DNA from: Fibrobacter succinogenes
GTDB taxonomy: Bacteria; Fibrobacterota; Fibrobacteria; Fibrobacterales; Fibrobacteraceae
DNA: 56,611 nucleotides
Assembly: GCA_902779055.1 (NCBI GenBank)
Contig: CACZAD010000027.1
Coordinates: forward strand, 1 to 56,611
Direction: 5' to 3'
Part shown: positions 43,501 to 51,225 of the stretch, piece after piece
How positions within the stretch are numbered: the stretch's first letter is position 1
Layout: every line of letters begins with the position of its first letter
The notes under the pieces: generated by a model
Told to the model about the DNA's origin: nothing
The model's database searches: none
What the model saw: the letters and a program-made list of their open reading frames with translations, nothing else
Program-made: the position numbers and the translations under genes

Positions 43501-43861
43501 CGAAGAAATGGCCGAAACCTTGACCGACATGATTGTCCAAGTCCGCAAGGCGTTCACCGAAGGCAAAGAAAAAGGCCTCAGCTTCGAAGAGACCGCGTTC
43601 TATGATATTCTAAAATCGCTCTGCGTCAAGTATCACTTTACCTATCCTGAAGACAAGCTAATTGCCCTCTCGAAACGCATCAAGATTCTTGTTGACGAAC
43701 AAGCCGCATACCCCGACTGGGACAAGCGCGACGACATTAAATCCGCACTGAAAGTGGACCTGATAATCCTTCTTGATGAATTCGGCTACCCGCCCGTCGA
43801 ACGCGACGAAGTCTATGGTGAAATCTTTGAACAGGCTGAGAACTTTAAGAAGAGAAGGTGA
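40595..43861 (+). CDS. hsdR: Type I restriction endonuclease subunit HsdR
   Basis: The 1,088-residue protein is a full-length HsdR. The N-terminal PD-(D/E)xK nuclease has Asp163 in RIPDAILF and Glu177-x-Lys179 in VVFEFKS. A helicase follows with Walker A GATGCGKS near residue 321, the DEAH box SDEAHRT near 425, VGFTGTP, and later [22 protein letters not shown] (in pieces) and QTISRVNR. HsdR cuts unmodified DNA after translocation by the HsdR2M2S complex. Its codon usage is GC-richer than the defence genes upstream. No hsdM or hsdS is adjacent; the only hsdS in the window lies 13 kb away. Confidence 0.92.
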   Translation: [1088 protein letters not shown]

Positions 43862-43896
43862 GAAATTTTTGAATTGAGTGGAAAACGGAATTGAAT

Positions 43897-45876
43897 ATGG
43901 ATTTTTCGAATTTAACTGAAGAAAATATTAATCAGGCAATACAATTTATTGAAAAAAATAAAGTGCCTCCAGGATATAAAAGTAAAACAGCTGATTTGGT
44001 TGTTGATGGAAAACCGTATCCTCCCAAATATGTACTGGTCGTTGCCCAAAAAATTGCAGACGGAAGTGTGATTGATGTGAAAGATTTTCACACAAGGAAT
44101 GCTGTAGATTTTCTTCAAGAGAGAGGTTACAATATCGTTAAAAGAGAGAAAGAACCTGAAATGTCCGATGAAGAAAAGTTTAAGTGTCTACTAGAATATT
44201 TTGTTGCACATTTGGAATACTGCGAAAACGAAAGAACCGATATTAAAGGCTACGATACTTATATAAAAAATCTTGTGGAAGTAGGTTCTTTTAAGAAATC
44301 AGGTAAAGGTTATGATGGTAATGCTATACAATCTCAGATTCAAGAATGGGCTGATTATACGATAGGCTCAATTTGCATAAATGTTAATGTGAATTATGGA
44401 AAGTATTGTACAAAGCAGACATATTTAAATTGGAAGGATACGGGATTAAATGTAATTGTAAATCTTAAGGAGAATAAAATTGATTCTTTGCAGTTGCATA
44501 TATATCAAAAGGATGGGCCAAGAATTGATGTGGGCGACCCAAAAACACTGGAAGAGTTAGGATTATATGATGAATTGCCTCCTAATGAATCGTTGAAGGA
44601 TTTCTTTAAGAAATTTGAAAAAATGTATTCTGATTATTTAAATAAAGCGAAGGAGGAAAAAATGTTTGAAAGAATAAATAAAGAAAGAGAAATTATTCTA
44701 AAAAAGAAAAATTTGATTTTGCAGGGAGCTCCCGGCACAGGCAAAACATATGAAACCGCCACTCTAGCTTTACAAATCCTCAATGAAGAAGAAAGTGTTT
44801 TTGAAAACCGCACTAAGATTATGGAGCGGTATCGTAAACGTGTTGAAGAAGGTCGAATAGCCTTCGTTACATTCCACCAAACGATGGATTATGAATCTTT
44901 TGTGGAAGGATTGAAAGCTATTCCATTAAAGGATGAGCATGAGAAAAATATTGGTGGTGTGACATATGAACCGAGACCGGGGATATTCAAAACCATTTGT
45001 GACAGTGCAAGAACAAAAAAGGATGAATCTTTTAGTTCGTGTTTTGATAAATACCTTGAATCGATAAAGGGATTTGAGAATAAAAAAGTTATTCCTTCGT
45101 CTACAGGCCGGTCACAAATATATGTTTGGTATGAAGGTGGTAGCACTATTCAAGTTCGTAGTGTAAATTCAACATTCAAGGACCCGACGCATGCGCCAGC
45201 ACCGTTAAACATTGATAAAATTAAGAATCAAGCTGATGGTGATTTTGATCATGGCGAAAATAACTGGCCCCATTATGCAGATGCAATCATAGCGGCCGTG
45301 CAAAAAGAATATGCTCCCAAATCGGAAGCGGAAAAAGTTCCATATGTTTTGATTATTGATGAGATTAATAGAGGAAATGTCTCAAAGATATTTGGAGAAC
45401 TCATTACTTTACTGGAGCCGGATAAACGCGAAGGCGAGATTAATGAAGTTAAGGCTAAATTGACGTATTCAGGTATTGAATTTACGATTCCGTCAAATCT
45501 TTATATAATCGGAACAATGAATACGACAGATCGTAGCGTCGGTGCGATTGATTATGCTATTCGCCGTAGATTTGCTTTTAAAACATTGAAGGCAGAACGC
45601 AGTGTTGTTGGGAGTGAAAATCCGGATGAAACTAAAGATGATGCATTAAAACTTTTTGATGCTGTAAAGAAGTTCCTTGACGATAATAAAGTTGATATGG
45701 AAATAGACGACATGATGGTTGGTCATAGTTATTTCCTGGCTAAAGATATGGGTGATTTGAATATGAAATGGGAATATGAAATATTGCCCTTAATGCAGGA
45801 ATACTACAAGGATGGAATTATCAAGACCAATCCTTCGACCTGCTCAATGGCTGACTTTATTAGCTCGGTAAATTAA
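43897..45876 (+). CDS. mcrB: McrB-like GTPase subunit of an McrBC restriction system
   Basis: The ATG at 43897 has CGGAA upstream; a TTG two codons earlier is in frame. The 659-residue protein has an N-terminal recognition part with KPYPPKYVLVVAQ resembling ScoMcrA-type head domains, then an MrcB-N-like segment (residues ~90-230). A McrB-type AAA+ domain follows: Walker A GAPGTGKT at 277-284, Walker B IIDEINRG with D488-E489, and NTTDRSVGAIDYAIRRRF. McrB binds modified DNA and hydrolyses GTP to drive cleavage by McrC. The stop overlaps the McrC start (TAATG). The atypical N-terminus suggests a target other than classic methylcytosine. Confidence 0.87.
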   Translation: MDFSNLTEENINQAIQFIEKNKVPPGYKSKTADLVVDGKPYPPKYVLVVAQKIADGSVIDVKDFHTRNAVDFLQERGYNIVKREKEPEMSDEEKFKCLLEYFVAHLEYCENERTDIKGYDTYIKNLVEVGSFKKSGKGYDGNAIQSQIQEWADYTIGSICINVNVNYGKYCTKQTYLNWKDTGLNVIVNLKENKIDSLQLHIYQKDGPRIDVGDPKTLEELGLYDELPPNESLKDFFKKFEKMYSDYLNKAKEEKMFERINKEREIILKKKNLILQGAPGTGKTYETATLALQILNEEESVFENRTKIMERYRKRVEEGRIAFVTFHQTMDYESFVEGLKAIPLKDEHEKNIGGVTYEPRPGIFKTICDSARTKKDESFSSCFDKYLESIKGFENKKVIPSSTGRSQIYVWYEGGSTIQVRSVNSTFKDPTHAPAPLNIDKIKNQADGDFDHGENNWPHYADAIIAAVQKEYAPKSEAEKVPYVLIIDEINRGNVSKIFGELITLLEPDKREGEINEVKAKLTYSGIEFTIPSNLYIIGTMNTTDRSVGAIDYAIRRRFAFKTLKAERSVVGSENPDETKDDALKLFDAVKKFLDDNKVDMEIDDMMVGHSYFLAKDMGDLNMKWEYEILPLMQEYYKDGIIKTNPSTCSMADFISSVN

Positions 45877-47177
45877 TGGAATTAATCCAATCTCAAGAAC
45901 ATGAAGTGTTATCATTAGAGTCTTTGAGTGATGAACTCAGAGGAAAAGTGTCTGCGCTTCATTTTTCTCATGTTGGCTATATGAAAAAGCCAAGGTATTT
46001 GGGGCTTGAATGGGATTCTAACGATTCGCTACACTGTAACTACTACATTGGAGCCTCTTGGCTTATTGAGAATGAGGTCGCTGTTGCCGTTACTCCCAAA
46101 AAGTCTATAGAGAATATTGACTTTATTGAAATGTTTATTACGGCTTTAGCGATTGATTCGGGCCCGGAAGCAGATTATTTTAGTAAATGCTATGGTATTG
46201 ATTTAGATGCACAGAGGATAACTGTCCCGAAACAGTTGTGCCAAGTCACGCCACTTATTTTAGTTCATTATATAAAACTTTTAGAAAATCTGGTTAAACG
46301 CGGATTGAAACATGGGTATGTTACCCGCGAAGAGAATCTGAAATCTAAGATTCGTGGACGCATTTATATCCCAGCACATATTCAAAAAAATATTTGTAAT
46401 CAACGTGAAGATAGAACTTATTGTAGATTCCAAGAATATACCGAGGATACCTTAGAAAATCGATTGCTGAAAAAAGCCTTGCTTTTTACTTGTCGTACAA
46501 TTGCGTGTTATAAGAGTTTTGGCCGAAGAAGGGCTGAATTACAAAGTCGGCTGAATAAACTGATGACGGCATTTGTAAATGTATCAGATCAGGTTGAGAT
46601 TCGTCAAGTCGTTCATGTTTCACATAATAAGTTGTTTCGTCATTATGCGGAAGCAATTCGTGTGGCAAAAATGATTTTACGACATTTTGATAATTCTATT
46701 GCGAATGCCGAAAAAGAAAGTAGCAAAACGCCTCCGTTCTGGATTGATATGCCGCGATTGTTTGAATTGTATGCTTACAGTAAATTGAATCAGGTGTATC
46801 CGCGACAGCTGTTATTTCAAGAAAAGGGAACGGATGGTCGTTGTGATTTCTTGAAAATCGCAACTGATGGCTCATCTGAACGTTTGATTATGGATGCCAA
46901 GTACAAACCATATTATACAGGCAATGCAGATGTTAAATGGAGTGATATACAAGAAATTAGTGGATATGCCAGGGATAAGGATTTGCTGAAAAAAATAGGT
47001 TGGGTGAAAGATGGTGAAGTTAATGCTTCCGAAGTTCCGCCTTGTGTTGTAATATATCCGGAATATGAGAATGGTGAAACAACTCTTGACCCTGCCGGCA
47101 TACTGAATAACGCAAAAGAGATTGGAAATTACACCAATTTCTACAAGATTGCGGTTAAAGTACCGAGAATGGGTTAG
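45876..47177 (+). CDS. mcrC: McrC nuclease subunit
   Basis: The 433-residue protein has an N-terminal McrC region that contacts McrB, a middle helical region, the conserved RLFELYAYSKL helix and a C-terminal PD-(D/E)xK nuclease: GTDGRCDFLK, then LIMDAKYKPYY with Asp340 and Lys342. It provides DNA cleavage to the McrBC complex. It overlaps the mcrB stop by one base. A poor T-rich stretch follows at 47185 without an evident hairpin. Confidence 0.88.
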   Translation: MELIQSQEHEVLSLESLSDELRGKVSALHFSHVGYMKKPRYLGLEWDSNDSLHCNYYIGASWLIENEVAVAVTPKKSIENIDFIEMFITALAIDSGPEADYFSKCYGIDLDAQRITVPKQLCQVTPLILVHYIKLLENLVKRGLKHGYVTREENLKSKIRGRIYIPAHIQKNICNQREDRTYCRFQEYTEDTLENRLLKKALLFTCRTIACYKSFGRRRAELQSRLNKLMTAFVNVSDQVEIRQVVHVSHNKLFRHYAEAIRVAKMILRHFDNSIANAEKESSKTPPFWIDMPRLFELYAYSKLNQVYPRQLLFQEKGTDGRCDFLKIATDGSSERLIMDAKYKPYYTGNADVKWSDIQEISGYARDKDLLKKIGWVKDGEVNASEVPPCVVIYPEYENGETTLDPAGILNNAKEIGNYTNFYKIAVKVPRMG

Positions 47178-47271
47178 TTGTATTTTGTTTTTTTAGAAAA
47201 ATTTTGGTGAATAACTTTAGTTAATAAGGATATGGTAAAAATAAGTGTATTACTATTATTATAACCCGATT

Positions 47272-47920
47272 ATGACAAAGATGATGGATTCCAAAAGATC
47301 CACATTAAAAAAATACACGACCATTCCGGTCTTGTTTGACATCCTTGCTAGAAAGAGAATTGCACTGCTGGATCCCAAAAAATGGGAAGATCGTAATGAT
47401 TGGAAAATAATGGAACAATATCGAAAAAAAAAAGAATAAAAAGTCAATTTTAGCAACCTGTTTTTGTTATGGTAATGAAAGTATTTATCATTGGAATGCT
47501 TTTTCTAAGGAAGAAGATGGTTGCATGATAGCTTTTGATTTTGGAAAATTTATCAATCATGTAGCAGATAATTATCCTGATGTTTACATGGGAGTTGTTC
47601 AATATAAGTATCTTAAAGAATTGAATGAAAATTTTAAATTAGATGAAATTCCATTTACAAAACGTAAACAATATGCTTGTGAGAAGGAGTTCCGATTTAT
47701 TCAATTGTTTGATGAGGAAACGACATCATTTGATATTGCTTTTGACCATTCTTTTATAAAAAAGATTGTTCTTACGCAAAAAATGCCGACTTGTATTTCT
47801 GAAACGTTAAAGAAAAAAATCGCTGCGTTTGGGATTCCCGCAAAAAAGATTGAGGTGTCTTCGATTCTAGAAAATAAGAAATGGGTGGATTTCTTTGAAA
47901 ATTTTAGAGATTCTGAATAA
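47272..47920 (+). pseudogene. DUF2971-like protein split by an A10 tract frameshift
   Basis: Two ORFs form one protein if one A is removed from the A10 run at about 47423-47432. The first gives KYTTIPVLFDILARKRIALL and PKKWEDRND and ends in KKKE-stop; the shifted frame continues NKKSILATCFCYGNESIYHWNAFS (in pieces), DGCMIAFDF, and later KEFRFIQLFD, all as expected for DUF2971-type proteins. Intact length would be about 215 residues. The long homopolymer permits phase variation, transcriptional slippage or a sequencing error. It follows mcrC by about 95 bp and could be a defence accessory. Confidence 0.65.
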
Positions 47921-47955
47921 TAACCTTCGAAAAGGTTTTTAAACCTTATTGGGGA

Positions 47956-48141
47956 TTATCGCTTCCTCATCTTCCCGCCAGCTAGTACCACCAAGAGTGC
48001 TCCTGCAGCAACACCGCCGACCTTCTTGAGGTCGCTCCAGAACTGCCGCCGTTTTGCCTTGCACTGCTCGCAAAGCTTTTCGGTGTCTTCGGGCTTGTCG
48101 CAGCCGCACTTCTTGCATTTTTTCCAGAGTTTCTGAGTCAT
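47956..48141 (-). CDS. Zinc-ribbon membrane miniprotein
   Basis: The 61-residue protein starts at ATG with AAGGAG 8 bases upstream. Four cysteines in two pairs, CKKCGC and CEQCKAK, form a probable zinc ribbon, followed by a helix and one hydrophobic segment VGGVAAGALLVVLAGG with a basic end (KMRKR). It is probably a small inner-membrane protein with a cytosolic zinc knuckle. Function unknown. An iterated 11-bp repeat lies over its putative promoter. Confidence 0.6.
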   Translation of the reverse strand: MTQKLWKKCKKCGCDKPEDTEKLCEQCKAKRRQFWSDLKKVGGVAAGALLVVLAGGKMRKR

Positions 48142-48182
48142 GGCGGAATCTCCTTGGCGTCTGGATTTTAATATACACTTTT

Positions 48183-48215
48183 ATTCCGACATTAATCCGA
48201 CATTATTCCGACATC
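48183..48215 (-). repeat. Three tandem 11-bp repeats upstream of the miniprotein gene
   Basis: ATTCCGACATT, AATCCGACATT and ATTCCGACATC lie end to end. On the minus strand they sit where the -35 region would fall for a TATATT -10 element (near 48168-48173), 42 bp before the ATG. The 11-bp period keeps copies on one face of the helix, suggesting a regulator-binding array. Confidence 0.55.
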
Positions 48216-48278
48216 GTCGGTCGAGTAGCCGAAATTTTGCGGTCGAAATTTTCGTCCGCAAATGAAACGAGACGGCGG

Positions 48279-48366
48279 TTGGGTGATGGGTTGGGTAATA
48301 AGTTGGGTGAATGATTGGGTGATAGGATAAACGATAGAATAAATGATAGGATAAGATAGGATAAAA
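48279..48366. repeat. Simple-sequence-like stretch (TTGGGTGA / GATAGGATAA)
   Basis: Three to four imperfect TTGGGT(G/A)AT(A/G) units pass into a run of GATAGGATAA-type units. No gene is seen here. It fills most of the gap between the miniprotein and PIN genes. Confidence 0.5.
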
Positions 48367-48400
48367 CCTACGGATACACTGCAGACGTTACCTACATAAG

Positions 48401-48430
48401 GACCATTTTGTTGACGTCAGCAAAATGGTC
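48401..48430. terminator. 30-bp near-perfect palindrome, probable bidirectional terminator
   Basis: GACCATTTTG and CAAAATGGTC are perfectly complementary around TTGACGTCAG, which itself contains TGACGTCA. On the plus strand TTTTATTT follows. It lies directly after the PIN gene on the minus strand. Confidence 0.6.
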
Positions 48431-48432
48431 TT

Positions 48433-48948
48433 TTATTTCTTTCTCCATTTTGCAATTCGCATTTCGCATTCAGCTTTAGGCAATCGCATGTTCAATGTCA
48501 TCAATGCTTCAAGATTCTCTGCTGCTTCTGAAGTTGACAATAATCCATATTCAACGAAGTTATCAAATAGGTAAAGAACTCCAGAGACTTTCACATTGTC
48601 TTTTTCTGCAGCAGCGCGAAGTTTGCCGTCACCCGTCAAAAGCCGTCCATCAACCTTTTTGGCATAATACCAAACGGAGCAATCCGCAATAGATGTGTTG
48701 TTTTTGCTGTTAGATTGCAGAAGCAAAATTTCGCTAAATTCGTCAAAATCAAATGTCGCGACACCCAACTTTTTCAATTTAATAAACTTCTGAATTATCT
48801 GTTGTTGTTCCGGTCTCTCAATTTCGCTAATTACCAAATCGGTTGTGCAAATTTCGCAGGGTAGGGCAAAGAACGCTTCCAGCAATTGGACTGAAAGTAG
48901 GTCAAATATGACGTTCGCGTCACTTATGACAATCCGTTCTTCAATCAT
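48433..48948 (-). CDS. PIN-domain toxin-like ribonuclease
   Basis: The 171-residue protein has the acidic residues of a PIN domain in order: Asp10 (ISDANVIFDLL), Glu42 (ISEIER), Asp89 (SIADCSVWYYA) and Asp107 (LLTGDGKL). PIN toxins cleave RNA with a divalent metal. Its ATG overlaps the stop of the upstream XRE-ImmA/IrrE gene (ATGA), so that gene probably makes its antitoxin. The C-terminal ~40 residues (EALMTLNMRLP) may contact the partner. The 30-bp palindrome just downstream ends the operon. Confidence 0.8.
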   Translation of the reverse strand: MIEERIVISDANVIFDLLSVQLLEAFFALPCEICTTDLVISEIERPEQQQIIQKFIKLKKLGVATFDFDEFSEILLLQSNSKNNTSIADCSVWYYAKKVDGRLLTGDGKLRAAAEKDNVKVSGVLYLFDNFVEYGLLSTSEAAENLEALMTLNMRLPKAECEMRIAKWRKK

Positions 48949-50000
48949 ACCAGTGCGAGATCTCTACGGACTTGTTCAATGTTCTGATGCAACAGGCTTG
49001 CGGCCTTGGATATGGTGATGAGTTCCTTGCTCAGCGCCTTATAGACCAGGCTCACGAACCGGGTGGATTCTTCGTAGTGGTACAGCGACGTTTCGATAAG
49101 CGCCCTGAATTTCGACGCCTTGTTTTTCTGGATGCAGAAGGTGCGGTAGCGCTGTTCCGAAATAATGCCGCATTCCTTCGCCTTGTACATGATTGCGTCG
49201 CAAGAAATTCCGTAAACGAGCTGGATGGCTCTCAGTTCCTGGTACGAGATGTCCCTGCGGGCCTTGCCGAGAATCCGTTTGAGTTCGGGTTCCGGGACAA
49301 GCATTTCACTTGCGAACAGGTGGCAAAAAGACTCTTCTTGTTTTTTTTCGATGGACTTGGGTAGGCGAAGCACGAGGTGCCCGAGTTCGTGAAGCGCGGT
49401 AAAGCGTTTCCGCTCGGCGGAAAAAGCCTTGTTCAGAATGACAACATGGAATTTTTCGTTGACCAGGCTGCTCATACCGTCGAAGGATTCCGGGGCGTCG
49501 ATTTCGATAACCTTTATGCCGCGATTTTCAAGCAGGTCGATGACGTTCACGATGCCAGCGAGGCCGAGCCGCCATTCTTTACGGACAATCGCTGCGGCCA
49601 TTTTGACTTCTTCGGCGGAGTTGGCTCTGATTTGGGGGATAAGGTGTTTCGCGGCAGAGCTGCTGCAGATTTCCTCGATGTTGATGTAGCGTTCCATCAG
49701 GTCGGCGATGGTTTCGCGGAGGCTATTCTCCTTTTTCTGCGGGAGCGAGCTCTTTTTGCGGAAGCGCACGGAATCTACCTGCACCGTGAAGGGCCTGAAG
49801 AAGTAATCGATAGGCAGGCCCAGCGCCTTGGATAGTGCGATGATGACTCTGCTGTTCGGTGCCAGCTGGCCGTTCTCGTACTTTGAAATCGCCATCTTCG
49901 AGACGATATTCCCCATGGCCGAGCAAAGTTCGTCCATTGAGAGCCCTTTCATGACTCGGGCATTTTTAAGCCTAGCAGAGAAAATGGAAAGATTTGCCAT
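48945..50000 (-). CDS. XRE HTH - ImmA/IrrE peptidase regulator (antitoxin partner of PIN)
   Basis: The 351-residue protein has an N-terminal XRE helix-turn-helix (residues ~8-65; ISKYENGQ), a linker, and an ImmA/IrrE-type zinc peptidase with HELGH at 204-208 and a following EESFCHLFASEML. The C-terminal part is helical. HTH-ImmA/IrrE proteins often act as antitoxins whose self- or toxin-directed proteolysis changes expression. Its stop overlaps the PIN start. It is preceded by a perfect operator-like inverted repeat at 50010-50052. Confidence 0.85.
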   Translation of the reverse strand: MANLSIFSARLKNARVMKGLSMDELCSAMGNIVSKMAISKYENGQLAPNSRVIIALSKALGLPIDYFFRPFTVQVDSVRFRKKSSLPQKKENSLRETIADLMERYINIEEICSSSAAKHLIPQIRANSAEEVKMAAAIVRKEWRLGLAGIVNVIDLLENRGIKVIEIDAPESFDGMSSLVNEKFHVVILNKAFSAERKRFTALHELGHLVLRLPKSIEKKQEESFCHLFASEMLVPEPELKRILGKARRDISYQELRAIQLVYGISCDAIMYKAKECGIISEQRYRTFCIQKNKASKFRALIETSLYHYEESTRFVSLVYKALSKELITISKAASLLHQNIEQVRRDLALV

Positions 50001-50009
50001 AGGTACCCC

Positions 50010-50052
50010 TTAGTTTACAAATATATATTATTTTAATAATTCTGTAAACTAA
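50010..50052 (-). promoter_or_regulatory. Operator-like inverted repeat upstream of XRE-ImmA/IrrE gene
   Basis: TTAGTTTACA (50010-50019) and TGTAAACTAA (50043-50052) are perfect 10-bp arms around an AT-rich 23-bp spacer that could hold the -10 element. The layout suits dimeric XRE binding and autorepression. Confidence 0.7.
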
Positions 50053-50087
50053 GCGGATAAGTACGGGGCTATTTCTTCCTCAGATTC

Positions 50088-51200
50088 TTACCTCACAACC
50101 TTCACCCGCTTTTCGCTCTTGAGCTGGTGCGTGGCGGCGTTGGGGAGGGTGTTCTTGCGGCCGACAAAGGTACCGTCGATGCGGTAGGTTTCAACGGGGG
50201 CAACTGTGGCGCGGTTTTGTGCCCGCGGCGTAATCCGGTCGGTACCCGGAGTATTGCTTCCGCAGTTTTCGCCTCCGCAGGTCTCGCTGGTGTCGGCAGC
50301 GCTTGCTGTAACAGCAATTGAGTCCGTCGAAACGGTGAAGTTGTCGTATCGTATGTAGCAGTCGTGCGTGGGGGCCCATTCAGCGCTGCTCCCGCCGTGG
50401 AATGTGGAGAGGTAGAATTTGTCCACGTGTACGGTGTCGTAGTCGCGCAGGCGCAGCGTATCTATGTCTAGCGCGAGTTCGCCGTCGAGCCACGTTTGCA
50501 CGCGGCCGTTCTTGTCGCCGTTGCCGGGGGTGCTTACGGTATTCATCGTCACCTTGTTTACTATGCGGTGCCAGGTGCCGGTGGTGAACTGTTTTTGCGC
50601 TTGGGTGCCGCCCAGGTCCCATTTAAAGTCGTCGCCGTATTCGGATTTTTGCCCCATGAAGTATATCAGCTGCACGGCGTTGCCATCTTTGCGCCACATT
50701 ATGCGTGCGCTCCAGCCGTCGCCGGTTTGGGGCATGGCGTTGCCGGTGTAGCACTTTCCGCCGCAGAGTCCGGGGAGTTTGCCGCCCAGCAGGAATTCGA
50801 ATCCGTCTTCGAAGAAGATGTCGTAGGCGCTCCACATGGTGTCGGCCACCTTCACGAGCGGCTGTATTATCTGCCCTGCGCAGGCGGGGGTGTCGTTGTC
50901 GTTGGGGCCTACGCAGCCCTTGGGGTATTTGAGCTGCAGCACGTTGCCGTGTTCCTCGCCGTCGTACACGATTTTCGAGTTCTCGCCGTTGTTCTTTTCC
51001 ATGGCGTACCACCAGCTGCCATCGGTGCTGTTGCGCTTGAAGTCTTCCTTGGCCTCGGCGTTGCCGTACACGCCGGGGGTGCGGTTCTCGAAGTTGACGA
51101 ACGAGACCGTGCCCGCAGAAATTGCATTGGCGGTCTGTGCGAATGCTGTTGCCGCAAGGCAAAGTGCCGTGCTCAATGTGGTACGCAATATATTTTTCAT
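50088..51200 (-). CDS. Secreted PL14-like polysaccharide lyase with basic C-terminal tail
   Basis: The 370-residue protein has a signal peptide (ending AFAQTANA). The catalytic-like domain shows GGKLPGLCGG, DGWSARIMWRKDG, GTWHRIVNKV, DGELALDI and FYLSTFHGGSS, the beta-jelly-roll pattern of polysaccharide lyase family 14 and related alginate lyases. Four cysteines may form disulfides. A Ser/Thr-rich linker leads to a basic C-terminus (KSEKRVKVVR), similar to the basic terminal domains on Fibrobacter plant-polysaccharide enzymes. Extracellular or surface location is expected. The substrate may be a uronate-containing polymer. RBS GAGG precedes the ATG. Confidence 0.75.
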   Translation of the reverse strand: MKNILRTTLSTALCLAATAFAQTANAISAGTVSFVNFENRTPGVYGNAEAKEDFKRNSTDGSWWYAMEKNNGENSKIVYDGEEHGNVLQLKYPKGCVGPNDNDTPACAGQIIQPLVKVADTMWSAYDIFFEDGFEFLLGGKLPGLCGGKCYTGNAMPQTGDGWSARIMWRKDGNAVQLIYFMGQKSEYGDDFKWDLGGTQAQKQFTTGTWHRIVNKVTMNTVSTPGNGDKNGRVQTWLDGELALDIDTLRLRDYDTVHVDKFYLSTFHGGSSAEWAPTHDCYIRYDNFTVSTDSIAVTASAADTSETCGGENCGSNTPGTDRITPRAQNRATVAPVETYRIDGTFVGRKNTLPNAATHQLKSEKRVKVVR

Positions 51201-51225
51201 GGGTACCTCAAGCGTTAAAACGTAT

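Noticed and set aside
48279..48366. CRISPR-like repeat array
   Set aside because: Units are 8-10 bases, imperfect and without spacers; no cas genes nearby.
23301..50052. Island as an integrated phage or conjugative element
   Set aside because: No integrase, structural phage, relaxase or tRNA attachment site is visible; it looks like an accumulated defence hotspot.
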